Assembly (NCBI GenBank): GCA_013368445.1
Contig: JAACJO010000002.1
Span: 806,001-870,000, forward strand
DNA from: Leucocoprinus leucothites
Taxonomy: Eukaryota; Basidiomycota; Agaricomycetes; Agaricales; Agaricaceae
Direction of reading: 5' to 3'
Length of the DNA: 64,000 bases
Position numbers and translations under genes: made by a program. Shown in pieces: positions 50,455 to 62,880 of this stretch. The notes under the pieces are model-generated. The model was not told where the DNA came from. It did no database searches and was given only the letters and a program-made list of their open reading frames with translations. How positions within the stretch are numbered: position 1 is the stretch's first letter; every line of letters starts with the position of its first letter.

Positions 50455-50976
50455 TGGTGCAGGTCACCTAAACACCGCTACTTTGGTGCAAATGAAATAA
50501 GGGACGCAGATTTTGTCCGATTTCTTATTCCTCTATACAAAATGCTCCTTTCATCAGTCTGAGCAAATTGTATAGACAACTTTTTATTCCAGCCAAAATT
50601 GATAGAGTTATTTCATGAAAGCTCCTGGGAATTGGCAGAGTGATGTCATGGTATCCATATATGGAAGGTACTTCCTAAAGTAGTGTATTACATACTAATC
50701 ATCTAAGGAAATCAAAAATGACAGTAGGAACCTCTGGAATGCAGTGGTACTGCCTCGAACTGGATGCTAGGACTTTGGTTCGATGTGGCTACAAGGAATT
50801 TTACACACTGATGAGCCATAAATAATGAATTTGACCCCCTATACTGGCGACAGTGTTGCAGGCGCCCAAGAGGGTATTTTAATTTTTAATTTGATTTAAT
50901 TTGTTTATTTTTTAGTCAAGGTCTGAACCAAATTGGCACTTGCACCAAACTAGCAGCGTCTAGGTGACCCGCACCA
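50455..50976. mobile_element. MITE-like non-autonomous element, TA target site, ~40 bp TIRs
   Basis: The left end begins TGGTGCAGGTCACCTA at 50455. The reverse complement of the right end begins TGGTGCGGGTCACCTA at 50976. Over the first 40 positions 34 agree. The element is flanked on both sides by TA (50453-50454 and 50977-50978), the target-site duplication of Tc1/mariner-type transposons. It is 522 bp long with no open frame, so it cannot encode a transposase and would depend on one elsewhere. The interior includes an AT-rich tract at 50878-50920. The divergence between the repeats suggests an old insertion. Family assignment rests on the TA duplication alone. Confidence 0.75.
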
Positions 50977-51153
50977 TAGAGTCTGCCAGGAGATCAGCCA
51001 CGTGGTTATGTCGAACGGTTTCTGCCATCGACCCAAGTAATTTGAAAGAAGCGCCACAGTAACCTTTCACCTGCTCGAGGGTCTGAACCTCCCTTGCGGA
51101 CATTTAGGGATCTGTGCAGTTTATCTTAGGGCTTGAGTCCCTGACTCCTTGCT

Positions 51154-51177
51154 GGCCTCTGTGCAAGCACAGAGGCC
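51154..51177. repeat. Perfect 11-bp stem hairpin, 2-nt spacer
   Basis: GGCCTCTGTGC at 51154-51164 is followed by AA and then its exact reverse complement at 51167-51177. It lies in gene-free DNA about 180 bp beyond the MITE-like element. It could be a structured RNA part, a replication or recombination hairpin, or chance. Confidence 0.7.
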
Positions 51178-51930
51178 CAGCACTAATCGACTTTGAAGCC
51201 GACAGTTGAGACCTGAGCGTGCCAAACGTTGGACGAGGCGCGAGAAAAAATTTCGTAACCCTTGACTAGGCGAGTCCCGGCTGCAACCAGGGCGTCAAAT
51301 CTGAATTCATCGGGAACCCTTTCATTCAACGCGGCGCGTCAATGAGCATATTGAATCAGTAAGGTTTACGGGTCGAGCTTCAAGGCCCCCGTCCAGATGT
51401 GATATTGCTATGTGCACATCTTCTAGTCTCACTTCCTAGCTTCGTATATTCACGTATTCCATAATCCAAGTGACCATTGAGTTCCAAATAGAACTGGGCT
51501 ACTGGGGTCGTACCGGGGTCACTGAGCTTCGTGCCCAGTACTTGTGCAGCATTTACACAAATCGGGGAACGCCACGACGGTCGCGATGTTGAGATGTCGC
51601 CACGGAAGGTATGATGAATATTCTACTCTTCAATGCTTCTCGCTCTCACCTCGGTGCGTTTGGTCCTGTCACGTCTAACTTTACGACCGACTCAGATTGC
51701 CTTGACAGTCTGCAGCATTCATGTTTCGTCGTCTAAGGAACAGTTAAATTGTCAGGAGGTGAACAGCACCGAGGTAGCCGGCTCGAAATAAAAGATTATT
51801 GCGAACGGAAGAATAGCGGCAATTGGTCCCGTCCAATGTCATGATCGATGTCAACTGAACATACAATAAATTCGTTGACCCTTGTGATCACTGTGCACAT
51901 AATGACTGGGTGGCAGGGATAAGCAATCGT

Positions 51931-53574
51931 TTATGATGCGTCTACTCTCGCTTTCTTCTCTGTGTTCGACACTTCTGCCTCTTCATCTGCTTTGCGTTTC
52001 GCGCTACTCGCCTCAGGAATGGGACCAGCGTTGGAAGCATTGGGAGCGGCTGCAGGTGCTTTCTTCTTCTTTTTGATTATTCCAGTGAGGTCGTTCACTG
52101 TCTGAGGGAGTTCCGACGGCTTGACTCCAACATTTAGTTCTTTATCCAGAGCCTGAGCAACAAGGGCGGGAGCACTCTGTCCAAGGGTGTCATTGGGTGA
52201 AGTTTTCAATTCCTCGACCTGAAGACACAACGTATTTGTTAGGACGCAAGGAGCACCAGCTGATTGCACCGTACCTTCAAGGCCAAGTCATCTTTCAGCC
52301 CCGACAGCTCCTTGATCTCACTTTCTATCCGCTGTTTCGGCATTTTCTGGACAGAATCATCTCTTACAAGTCTCGCGACGGCCTTGCCTTTGCCCTTCGG
52401 GTCAACAGAAGGCTCTTCGGGTAAAGGAGGTAGTTGGCCTGCCAGCCCGGCTTGAAGTTCCGCCAACCTTGCTTCCACGCTCGCTAAGGCACTTTGGGCA
52501 TGGCCAATAGCATCTGCTAAGCGACCAGATGTAAGGTCTAGGACCATACTAAGTTTATAGTGTGCTTCCGCTATTTGGCGGGAAGATTTAGGAAGGAGGC
52601 CAATTTTATGTTGAAGACCTGCTTCGTAGTCCTGAATCGCTTGATCAAATTTCTCTACGAAGGGATTTAATTAATGTCCAGTTCCACGGACCAACAAAAA
52701 TTGGTCGAGCATACCTGTTTCGAGAGAAACGTCTCCCAAAGCAATATATGTGTCTGCTAACTTGAGCTTGACTTCATCATCTCCATCCTGCTTTACCTGA
52801 CGGTCATAGATAGCCCGTGCAAGATCAAGCACTTCCCATGCGGCATTGAAATCATCCTCAGGCTCCTCTTCTTCTTCGCCAGCTTCAGCAGCGGCCTTTT
52901 CCTCTTCAACGACAGCTTTCTCTGCACTGGCGAAAAGGTCGACCGCGGGGTCCTCTTCTGCGTCGCCCGAGAAAGATAGAATTGGGCCATTGGCCGAATT
53001 TGCTGTTGAATAGGATATGTTAGCGTGGGCAGAAGGGAAGGGAAGCACTACACACTTTCAGGCTCATCTTCAGCGGGGGCCTCGGGCTGGTCCTTGCCTA
53101 AAACACCGCTTGAAGTAATCGCATTCTCCAGCAGTGCACGTCCATAGGAGAAATATAAGTCTGCGGTTTCAGGCGCATCTTCACCATGCTTCTCGGTTCT
53201 GTGAGAAAGATCCGAGTCAGTAAAACACCGCCATAAGTCGATAGCAGGTGGAAACGAGCCAGAAACAATGGCCCGTTATGTGCACTAGCTAGAATTTTTT
53301 TTTTTTTTTGGGGGGGGACCTCGAAAAAAGGACTCACGCAAATTCCAACGCAGTGGCATAGAAATCCACGGCCTGCTCGTATTTTCGGAGGGCAAACGCG
53401 CGTTTAGCCTGTTCAACAGCGCTCTCTAATGTTAGTGGTGCGTTTTCGTCGGTATTGGACGCGTTTGACGCGGAATTGTCGTCGTATTTAGTCGTAGTAT
53501 CGTTTCTGTGGTCAAGGTGGTGAATTAGCTATCCAGCACGGTCTTAGGTGAAAGGGAGGGGCATACGAAGCCAT
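51931..53574 (-). CDS. NASP/Sim3/Hif1-type histone chaperone (SHNi-TPR)
   Basis: This nuclear chaperone hands H3-H4 or the centromeric H3 variant to assembly factors. It starts at 53574; the first exon is MAS. Next: TLESAVEQAKRAFALRKYEQAVDFYATALEF (TPR1), TEKHGEDAPETADLYFSYGRALLENAI (TPR2), a long acidic insert (EEEKAAAEAGEEEEEPEDDF) as in all family members, and AWEVLDLARAIYDRQ with KLADTYIALGDVSLETE. The SHNi-TPR part follows: FDQAIQDYEAGL..IAEAHYKLSMVLDLTSG. The C-terminus is Lys/Ala-rich with IIKKKKKAP and ends SSAKRKADEEAEVSNTEKKARVDAS, a bipartite nuclear signal. The stop is at 51931. The gene is intact with several introns, one of which carries a poly-T/poly-G run. Confidence 0.9.
53295..53317. 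repeat. T15-G8 homopolymer run in an intron
   Basis: Fifteen T followed by eight G on the plus strand, inside an intron of the NASP-like gene. It reads C8 A15 on the coding strand. It is prone to length error in sequencing and in replication, but it is not in coding sequence. Confidence 0.85.
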
Positions 53575-54226
53575 GAGGGATGATAAGGGTGGTAAAGGCC
53601 AATAAACAAGTGAAGAGGAGGTCGTAGTTGAACTCCAGAGAGGCGTGGTTCTATGGTACACGGGATACTGGCCAGCGGCTTAGGTGTGTTCGCGATCTGA
53701 GTCTTCCACACGGTCCGCTCAGATTTGACTTCGGCCAACAAAGCAGCTTAAGCGCCGGAGCACCTGAGCTCGACGGAACAGGCAAGTAATTTGATCAACT
53801 TCCGGAGAGGGGAATTCAGTGTTATTGTTAGAATAAACCTAAGCAAAAAAAAATTGTAACATTACAGGGCCTATGAATCTGAAATAACAAGGAAAGGGTA
53901 AAAAAAAAAAGGAATATAGTGCTAATGGCTATGGCTATGGCTCGAAGGGCCGAATAATCTGTTATCCCAAGGAAAGAAAGGCGTTTGAGTGGAATTGAGA
54001 CCGGATAAAAAAGAGTGAAAATGTTCCAAAGGAAGGGAGGGTTAAATAAACAGGGTTTCACAAATAATAGAAGCGTTCCGCGGGGGGACTAGAAAGGCGC
54101 GGAAAATAGAGAAGGAAGGAAGGAGAACAAAAAAAAGCCGGACATGTACTGTAATTATCATCACCTCATAGTCAGATCGTTCGGGCGAGCGATCATAGCA
54201 GTAAGCACAAAAGAATCAAAAATATC
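53575..54226. other. Intergenic, NASP-like 5' flank / AP180 3' flank
   Basis: 652 bp with several A/T homopolymers and a short 'ggctat' triplication near 53925-53942. The open frames here are not coding in appearance. It should contain the NASP-like promoter and the AP180 terminator. Confidence 0.5.
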
Positions 54227-57200
54227 TCAGATTAGTGAGGTATTTCCCTGTCCTGGCTGCTGTCCTTGAGGTTGCCCGGCTCCCTGCTGGGACTGTCCGA
54301 ATGAGTTGCCAAACGAATTGGTTGATGAGAATTGCGTCGTTCCAAACATATTGCCATTTCCAAATCCAGTTGGAAGGGGTGGTACACTCGGTGCGCCAGG
54401 TCCACCAAATCCACCAAAAGAGTTCCCAGCTGCCATCGATGCTCGGAACGGGTTCGCTGCGCCACCTCCGGTGAGCTGTGGTCTCAGGCCGAAACCCAGC
54501 TTCGACGCGCCAGGTGATGATGTTGATCCTCCAGCAGCAGAGCCCAACGGGCTAGTCGGTGTGCTTGATGCGGATAACCCGTTTGTTCTAGCATTCAATG
54601 CTCCAAGTCCACCCAAAGTGCCACCAAAACTAGTCTCCTGTTTGTGCAGCGTACCGAATTCGGAGGTTCCGAACGTCGATGAACTAAACCCAGCCCCAGA
54701 ACCAGGGCCGATGGTGCTCGCTCCTGATGTACTAGAATTAGGACTGGTTGCACTGGACGAGTTGGGTACTGGGGGAAGTGATTCCACCAGTGCAGCACCA
54801 AAGGAAGACGTGGGTTTGAATGGTTTCAAACCTGCAAACCCAGTCATCTGGGGCTTCAAAGGACCTGAGCCAGTGCCAGTTCCATTGCCGACCCCGGTAG
54901 GTAATGATGATGTAGCCGCTATCGCATTGCTAGTACTAGGACTTGGTTGGCCGAACAATCCCGCAAGAGAGGGCCCGCCAAACGTAGTGTCTGAAAATGT
55001 AGAGCTAGTGGTGGAATTGGCGTGGGTGGGTGAGGTTGTAGCGGGCTTGGAGTTTGCAAAGGCAAAGGAAGACGCTACGCTGCCCATGTCCGTTCCTCCT
55101 GGGTTAAGCGCACTGTTAGCAAAGTTGAATCCACTTGCGGCGGGACCTGACGAGCCTCCTCCAGCTTGTGTGGGTTGCTGTGGTTGCTGCTGTACAGGAG
55201 CCGAGGGTGCCGAACCCGGTCCGCGTCCCATTAAAGTGAGTTCTGCCATGGTAGGCGGCTTCGGTACTGGCGGTACAGGTGTCATGACAGGCCCAAAAGG
55301 ATTTCTTGTACCCGTCATTTGAGGCTTTAGAGGAGGCGGTGAGGTGCTCTTTGTGGTTGAGCCGAATGTGGTAAGAGGCGTCGAGGCAGGCCGTTGTGGT
55401 ACATTGATATTGGTCTGCGGTTGGGCCGCAGTGGAGAATACCGAGTTGGAGGGTGCTGCAGAAGCGGATGTGGGCAGTGGCTGAGCCGGGTGCTGCATTT
55501 GTGTATGCTGCTGCTGAGGCTGGGATAAGGGAGATGTATTATTGAAAAGAGGCTGGCCAAAGCCTGTAGTCATCGGTTGGAATGGTTGATTTGAGGCAGG
55601 AAAGGGGTTGGAGTTCGGTGGTTGAGAAGCGCTTATTGGACCCATATTACCACCTGGACCATTTCCCACACCAAAGAGAGCCATGCCAGTTGTTTGAGGC
55701 ATCAGCATGCTTTGACGGAAAGGGTTACCGCCAGTTGGCTGTGGCTGCAAGAAATTCTGTTGATCGGGGGCTGTCAGGAATGTCGTGAATGGTCGTTGAC
55801 CTGGAGCGGACTGTTGTCCTAGAAGGCCAAATGGATTAGCAGCATTGGGCATGACTGTATGTTGAGGCATCAGGAACCCTGTGGGTTGTCCTGCTAGGGG
55901 TTGTCCAGTCATCATCTGAGAAAAGGGATTGGGTGGTCCACTCGGACTAAAAGAGATTCATAAAACTGAGCCTATCTCCGACACTAGCGATAATATACTC
56001 ACCTCGATGCCTGTGCGTTGAACATGTTGGTCTGGTTATCCTCGATCGAGCTGAAGAAATCCTCCATCGGGGTCTTTTGTGGTGGTGATTGTGAAGACGC
56101 TGGTACGGGTGCTGTTGAATGTGCCGAAATTGGATTCATCGATGCGGCGCTTGGTTTGTCTTCTGCTTTAGAAGCTGGAGTAATATTAGATAAATACAGC
56201 ATTTCAATACAGGAGGGACGAACTTGAAGCAGCTCTTGGGTTACTGGGGGTAGACTTTGGCACAGCCTTCCCATTTGTTGCCGTTCTGTTGGTTTTATAC
56301 TCGCGGCGATTTTGCTCGAAATTAGGATCGTCGAGATATTCCTGCAAGGCGGCAGCGAGAGAGACTGGAGCCTGAAATAGGGGTTAAGAGACGAAAGCAT
56401 CTCGATGATATGGTACTGACATGACGCAAATTCGGAATGGGAACGTTTAGGAGATTCTGTAGTTTCTTCGCAACGCCGAGGTACTCCGTGACGTGTTCTG
56501 TTTGTTTGCAGAAATGTCGATAAATTGCGAGCGCCTCTGCGGCATCTATGTGGGACATCTCGAAATATTGTTCTGAACATTCTGTGAGCAGGTTCTAGTA
56601 TACACCACAGGAGGAAACGCACCAAGGATGTTGATAACGGCCTCGTTCCCGGCCTGAAATAAAATCAACAAATCCTTGACGAGCATTCGTAGTGCCGTCA
56701 GCCGCAACTCATCGTCCACTCCCTCGAGGTAGAACTAGCGGGATAATGGAACATGAGGAAAGTTAGCATGTCGAAGACCTTCGACAACTCGCCACGTACC
56801 CTGCATTCGACCACAGCATCGATCATCTGGTGTACAACCTTAGTCTCCCTCAACAAGCCTTTCTCAACAGTCATTGATCTCAGCTTTCTCCCCATCATAG
56901 TCTTGCTCCGCCCTAAATTAGCGTTAGCATTGACCCCTCCACCTCGTTTCTTCTTGCTGTAGCTCCGTTCTTCCTCGTCATCCAACGTCGAGCTACGCAG
57001 GTCTCGGTTCGATTCGGATTGAACCTTGATAACGTCGTGCTTTAAATTTGCGTATGAGCGGATCCTGCAGTCAAGGTATTTAGCGTAGTGATGTAGGTGG
57101 TCTGGATTTTCGAAGCCTGAATGAATGAGGTGATATGAGGGTATGTTTGTGATGTGGTGATGGAGTATGTATTCAACGGCGGCGAACAAAGGTCAGTTAA

Positions 57201-57629
57201 AGCTACATGAAGTGAGCACTTCACAGACCTTCCCAGCTTCCTGCGTACACATTACGCAGCTTCAGGACGTCGCCCTGTGAGAGGTGCGCGAGGACATTGT
57301 CGGTTGCACCATTCCGAATCATAGTATGCAGTACAATCAGCGCCTTGAACACGACCTGGACCGGAAGCTCAGTCTCTTTGAAAGGCAGCACATAGAAACA
57401 TATGGTGGTGCGTACAACAGAATTTGGCTCACGAAAGCGAGGAGTAAGGGCTTTGCAGACATCATGGATGGCACCATCTTCAGCCCAGGTTGCAGCGATG
57501 ATGTTGTCGATGTACTGTGAGAGCCGCGTCAGCGAATGAGTTCCGCTGAGAAATAACTTGTACCTTGGATTTTGGGGGGGCATTCTTGGGCTTGCAAGCC
57601 AGTTTCACAGTCTTCTCGAAACTGGACAT
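54227..57629 (-). CDS. AP180/CALM-type clathrin adaptor with ANTH domain
   Basis: This endocytic adaptor binds PtdIns(4,5)P2, clathrin and EH-domain proteins, as yeast Yap1801/1802 do. Exon 1 (from 57629) gives MSSFEKTVKLACKPKNAPPKSK|YIDNIIAATW, with the lysine cluster of the ANTH lipid site. Then come HDVCKALTPRFREPNSVV|VFKALIVLHTMIRNG, the ANTH helices to CRFYLEGVDDELRLTALRMLVKDLLILFQAGNEAVINIL and EALAIYRHFCKQTEHVTEYL. The C-terminal half (one long exon, 55915-54227) is disordered and Gln/Pro/Ser/Gly-rich. It has repeated NPF tripeptides (NPFGLLGQ, NPFRQSM, NPFPAS, NPFGPVM, NPFRASM), the EH-domain ligand. Total is about 950 aa. The gene is intact. Confidence 0.93.
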
Positions 57630-57768
57630 GTTCACGCCAAAATGGATACCGGAACGGGGAATCTGGCTTGCCTAACGTGAACACCCACAATTGAAACTCA
57701 GCAATCAGCGTCACGCTACAAAGTATAAACACAATTCAATATATTAATCTCAAATTTACTCTGGCCTC

Positions 57769-60071
57769 CTATGCTCCCTCGTCCACACCAGCTTCCCAGC
57801 CCCTGGATCTCTCAACGGCCCTCTGCCAGCCTTTCCATCTCTTTTCTCTGTCAGTTTCAACCAGACTGGGCTTAAACTCAACGTTGCCTTTCACGTTCAC
57901 CTCCTTCAGAGACTCGGGATTGTTCAGGTCCCATCCAAATAATCTGATTGCAGCTCCGGCACACAGTGCAGAACCGAGCGCTGTTGATCTATCACAATTG
58001 TCAGCTTGCCGATGTTAAGCACGAGATCCCCTTTCACGTACTCTCTCATTTCTGGACGAACGACAGTGAAACCACCGAGATCGGCCAAGACCCCCATTGC
58101 AAGATCACCGTTGGTCATTCCACCATCAACTTTGAGGTGCTTCAAATCTGATCCAGAGTCCAATTTCATGCTTTCGATGATTGCGCGAGTCTGATAGGCG
58201 TTTGCTTCCAGTACCGCGCGCGCAATGTGAGATGGGTTGGTATATTGAGAAATGCCTAGACAAGTTCAGAGTCTTGACCAATACATAAAATAACTGGCTC
58301 CATACCGATCAATAGACCTGCTGCTCCAGGATCCCAGTACGGTGCAAGCAACCCAGAGAATGCAGTAACAAAGTACACGCCTCCTGTGTCATCCTCTTTC
58401 GCTGCCAAGTCATTAACGTCGGCTGCAGAGGTGATCATACGCATTGTATCGCGAAGCCATTTAACGGCACTTCCGGCGACCGCAACTACAGGTCACATCA
58501 GGGCTACGAACAACCACAATAAGGATATATATGTTACTCACTGCTCCCTTCCAGTGCATATACCGGTTTCGAGCCCGGTCCGGGTTGATAGGCGACCTGA
58601 CCGAGAGATCAGAACTTATTCGAAGAGTTCGATGGTGTTTAAAACTTACCGTGCTCAACAATCCATGGTTGCTCTTTACGATCTCACCACCAGTACAGAA
58701 CAACAAAAAAGCACCAGTGCCATATGTACACTTTGCTTCACCTTGGTTCAAACACTTATTGCCAATAAGCGCAGCTTGCTGATCGCCTACAAGTCCACCG
58801 ATGGGCACACCAGCCAAAGCACCAGATGCGATTTTTCCGTACACCTCCGAAGTCGATACCAGTTTGGGCAAGATTGACTTCCGCAAGCCGAAGAACTCGA
58901 GCAGGCTAAGCTCCCATTGGAGAGTAGACGAGTTGAGGAGTAATGTACGTGAAGCATTGGTGACTTCACTGATGTGAATGTTCGTCTTAACCCCACCGAG
59001 TAGGTTCTATAAGAGGACACAGCAGTATAGGGTATGACAATGATCAGCACTGCGTAAAGTGGAGAAAGAAGAACAACTAACGTATGCAACCCATGATTCG
59101 ACTGTTCCAAAAAGTAGATCATCAGCTTCATGTGCTTGGCCGACTTGTGGATAATGATCAATCATCCAGCGGAGCTTGATGGCAGAGAAGTAGGTCGAAA
59201 GCGGCAAGCCCGTTCTACAAGGAAACGATACATAAATGTCGGGATAGTTTGACAACGATGAAGGCTCGGGCAAGATACGCAGAAACTCACATGTCACGCA
59301 GTGTATCAACACCCTCCTGACCCTTCTTCCATACACCAGGAGAAACTTGAATTCCCACCTCCTTCAATTTATGCTCGAAATGGGCGACGACATTCTTCGT
59401 CCGCGAATCGGTCCATACGATCGCCTTGCATAATGGTTTTCCTGTCTTGCGACTCCAAGCGACCGTGGTTTCGCGCTGATTGGTGATCCCTACAACACAT
59501 GCCCCCGAATGTCTGAATCAGTACTCGCGCTCACTCCAGATTCGGACGGAGAAGGGCAGAGATAGCTGCTCTCGATCATCACATGATGACCAAAGAGAGC
59601 CAATAATAGCACAGTCGGGCTGTAGAGACCCACACAGAATGTGGAAACTCACCAACAACTTTCACACTCTCCTTTGCCCATCCTGCCTTCTCGAGCTCCT
59701 TAGATGCTTCTTCAATACAAGCATCCGCGTGTTGCTGAATTTCATCTGCGTCATGCTCATGCCATCTGTCATTCAAGGTAGGCATATTAAATCAACCGAC
59801 ACCACAAGAGATAGCCCATTAGTTACTTCATTTTATATCGCCCGCCAACGATTCGGTCAGAGACTCACCCAGGATTGGGATAGTATTGAGGGAATTCGAG
59901 TTGATGCTGCGCAACGATATCCGCATGTTTGTCAAAGACAATGAACCTCACAGAGCTGCAGGAGGAACGAAAGCAGTTCAGTCGCGCGAATGATACAAGA
60001 TAACCATGAACGCACGTAGTTCCACAATCCAATGAGCCAACAAACTCGCCTTGCTTGAGCGCGCTAGCCAT
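57769..60071 (-). CDS. GUT1: Glycerol kinase
   Basis: This FGGY-family kinase phosphorylates glycerol to glycerol 3-phosphate, the first step of glycerol catabolism and an entry to lipid synthesis. Blocks in order: [19 protein letters not shown] (N-terminal phosphate loop), [152 protein letters not shown]. The stop is at 57769 after a short hydrophilic tail. The start at 60071 ([10 protein letters not shown]) is the standard length. The frame stays open upstream through MSLARWLGKGL near 60260, which would add a basic N-terminus; I prefer the shorter form. Confidence 0.94.
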
Positions 60072-60451
60072 AATCGAAGGGGACGAAGCAAGAGAAGACC
60101 GAAAGCGCTTTGACAAGTGTAAAAAGGGCGAAAGAGGAGAAGGAATGGAGGAATAAGCTGCAGGGCGAACGATCAATTTGGACAAGGAGCCTTTAAATGG
60201 CCCACAAGCTCGGAGCTGGCCATTCGAAAGACCTTTGCCTAGCCACCGGGCCAATGACATGAAGCTCGGCAATTGCGAACACTCTGATTTCTCACCTCCT
60301 TCTTTTTCCGGTAATCACCCCTTTCCGCTCACGGCCCGTGTGATCCGACCGTTCCGCATTGACCGCTTCTTGTTGAGCCCGTTGAATAAGTCAGAAAGTG
60401 TGTATACAAAGACTGTGCTACGTATGTACATCTAGAAGTATATTTGCATAA
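60072..60451. other. Intergenic, GUT1 promoter / GH47 3' flank
   Basis: 380 bp between two minus-strand genes. The part next to GUT1 is an open frame in line with the kinase (see GUT1), so it may be 5' UTR or an N-terminal extension. Otherwise no content was recognised. Confidence 0.5.
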
Positions 60452-62880
60452 CTATACAGTTATTCCAAACTTCTCTCGTTCCTCCTTCGTCCATTGAAAT
60501 ACTGGGAGTGGATGTGCCTCCGTATTGAACACCCACTGACCTAAGGGTATCAGGTCGTCTTCTTTGAACATTAGGTATAGGTATTTCAATCTATCCACAA
60601 TATCAGCATCTGCAAGAATGTATCCATCCAAAGCAAATATACTCACGTCTCTGCCAAGAAATAGCTAAGGGGAAGGATTAGCTCTCGCGAAGATCTATAA
60701 CCATAGCTACAACGTACCTGGGCATACTATTGTCTTTGGGTCCAGGCATTCGCTCCACCGTCCTGAGGCTTGCATACCCACAATGTGTCTTGGTCTCTTT
60801 TTGTATAGCCTCAAATACCGCCCAGCCCCGTGCTCTCCACTTCCAATCTCCAGTTACCTTCCAGAGTAAGAAGAATGATTCTATCGTCTGGAGGCATTGA
60901 CATGTTAGTTCTAGCTGTGTTTCCGATACGAGTGACGGAACGCACCTCAGGCCTCAATAGGTACCCTGTTTTTTTCACCACATAGTCTCTTCTTGCGGTT
61001 CTTCCTCTCAGCCTCTCGTCTTCTGTCAAGATCATAGGATTCTTCTCCTTCAAGCCAGGAACTTGCCCACGGCTCCCACTCTTCTTCCACTTGTCAAGTG
61101 CATCAATCCACATATAATCATCGGTCTCTGTCCAATATCGATCGCCTGTCCACGTCTTGGTTGCGTGTTTCTTGACGGTAGATTGCATGATGACTTCGTC
61201 TGGTGCTAATCCGGTTGGCTGATCCGCATACGTCAGCCAACATGTCTGTGCGAGACTTCAGCAGCCATAAGTGCAGATCCTTGAGGTTGTACGATGAAAG
61301 TCGTTGATACGCTTCCGCGTGTCCGTACACCTCTCTGATCAAGCGAGAGAAATCAATCCGAGGAGTCGAGCTTATCGAGGGTAAAGTATGCGCGCTAATG
61401 CAAGAAGCCAGGAAGGAAGCATGATAGGTGTTCGAAAATATGCGTAGGTGCGCCGCGTCGTTCAAACGTTGATGATATAGTGTCGGTCACATAGAGTAAA
61501 TTTCGTGTTGGGGATAAATATAGTAGGTTTGCGATGATATTCGTAGTGGTTCGGATGTCTAAGGCCCAAAAGCTTTAGCAAACACGAGGAATGGTATGAA
61601 GAATGAACGTACACATTTCTAGGCTTGTCTTGTCCGTCTTTGCAGTAAGAAGGTATAGCTTAAGGAGATACTCGTGTGCACTGTCCGCTTGTGCTCCGAC
61701 TGAGAGATGGGCTAAGGCGCAATTGTGAGTTGGGGTTCGCCAGCTGAGTAAAAATGAGACCAACTATCAGCGGGAAGAGAAGTATTGATGTCCCATCTAA
61801 CGGGCAGCATTCCCCCAGTGAGGCTCAAGTTAGCCTGCGATAGAACTTGCATGACGTTATTTGCCTATCGAAACCGATGAGAACAGTGAGGCTTCTGTGA
61901 AGTGACTGTTTTACCCTGTTGAAATGCGCTCTTCGCCCGGTCAACTTGGAGAGATACGTATATTCAAGTTGAAGACTGGCAACTTCGGCTAGAATACCGG
62001 TTTCAGTACCCATAGGGGTTCCACTTTGTTAAAGAATATGCAGTTTAGTAAAAGTGCTAGATATATAGTAGTCCATCAGGCTCACCTCGTTGGGTTGACA
62101 CTGTAATACGCCAGACCGCTCGTGCTATTGAACACAGGATCGAGTTTCTCGACGAGATCTATAGCGCGTTCGAGGAGAACTGTGTCATTCGGCGAGAGTG
62201 CATATGCGGCAAGGAGTCCTCCGAGATAGCGAATGGTTGTCTCAAAGAACGGTGCGTACCCACCCTTGGACTGGTTCACGCGGATGTAAGTGAAGCAAAA
62301 TGATAGACAGAACAAAGAACGCACTGTGGATACTGAGAAATTCGCTTGTGTGACCACCTCTAACCCTTTCTGATACTCATCGTCAAGCCCCATGATCAAC
62401 ATAGTGTCCAACGAATCAAACGCTGTTAGACCCCATCCATTGAAACTAAATCGAGAGGTTCAGTCTCCCAAATCACCTCAGGCAGAAATCCATTGCTCAC
62501 TTGTCTATACTCTCACAGTTGACGGGTTTCAATTCATCATGAGGTGCAGCATACGTCTCATACGCTCCATAAGCATCCTGGAACGCGTACTTGACTTGCT
62601 CGGCCCTATTCTCCCAGACATGCGTTGGAACATTCACGAGAGGAGAATAATGCACTGGGAATTGGGGTGCGCTGGAAATAGGCCATGGTATCGATAACCC
62701 GGCTCCTCCAGAAGGCGATGTGGAGTAAAATAACGCCCAAAGAGCTAAGAGCACGATTGCGCCATAAATTGCCAGTCGATAGGTTGGCTGTCGCGAAAGC
62801 ACAGTCCAGGCATTCGAGGGCGAAAAACGACGATAGTGCATCAGTATCCTCTCGTGGTAAGAGGCAGTCTTTGGAACCAT
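60452..62880 (-). CDS. GH47 class I alpha-1,2-mannosidase, type II membrane protein
   Basis: This enzyme trims alpha-1,2-linked mannose from N-glycans in the ER or Golgi. The N-terminus has a cytoplasmic tail of about 35 residues and one membrane anchor ([17 protein letters not shown], about 36-52), the standard type II layout. The catalytic barrel begins after PVNCESIDK with [24 protein letters not shown]. It continues [98 protein letters not shown] and [17 protein letters not shown], and ends [13 protein letters not shown]. The Thr of TEAHP binds the catalytic Ca2+. The gene has many short introns and an intact frame. Exact ER or Golgi subtype is not resolved. Confidence 0.92.

Larger units (their letters stand above)
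50238..51930. other. 1.7 kb gene-free stretch containing an inverted-repeat element
   Basis: There is no coding chain on either strand, consistent with the absence of long open frames. It holds the TA-flanked inverted-repeat element at 50455-50976 and a perfect hairpin at 51154-51177, described separately. The remainder (51180-51930) shows no structure I can name. Confidence 0.6.

Noticed and set aside
54306..55322. 338-codon open frame on the plus strand, Pro-rich
   Set aside because: It is antisense to the low-complexity tail of the AP180-like gene; composition mirrors the Gly/Thr-rich coding strand.
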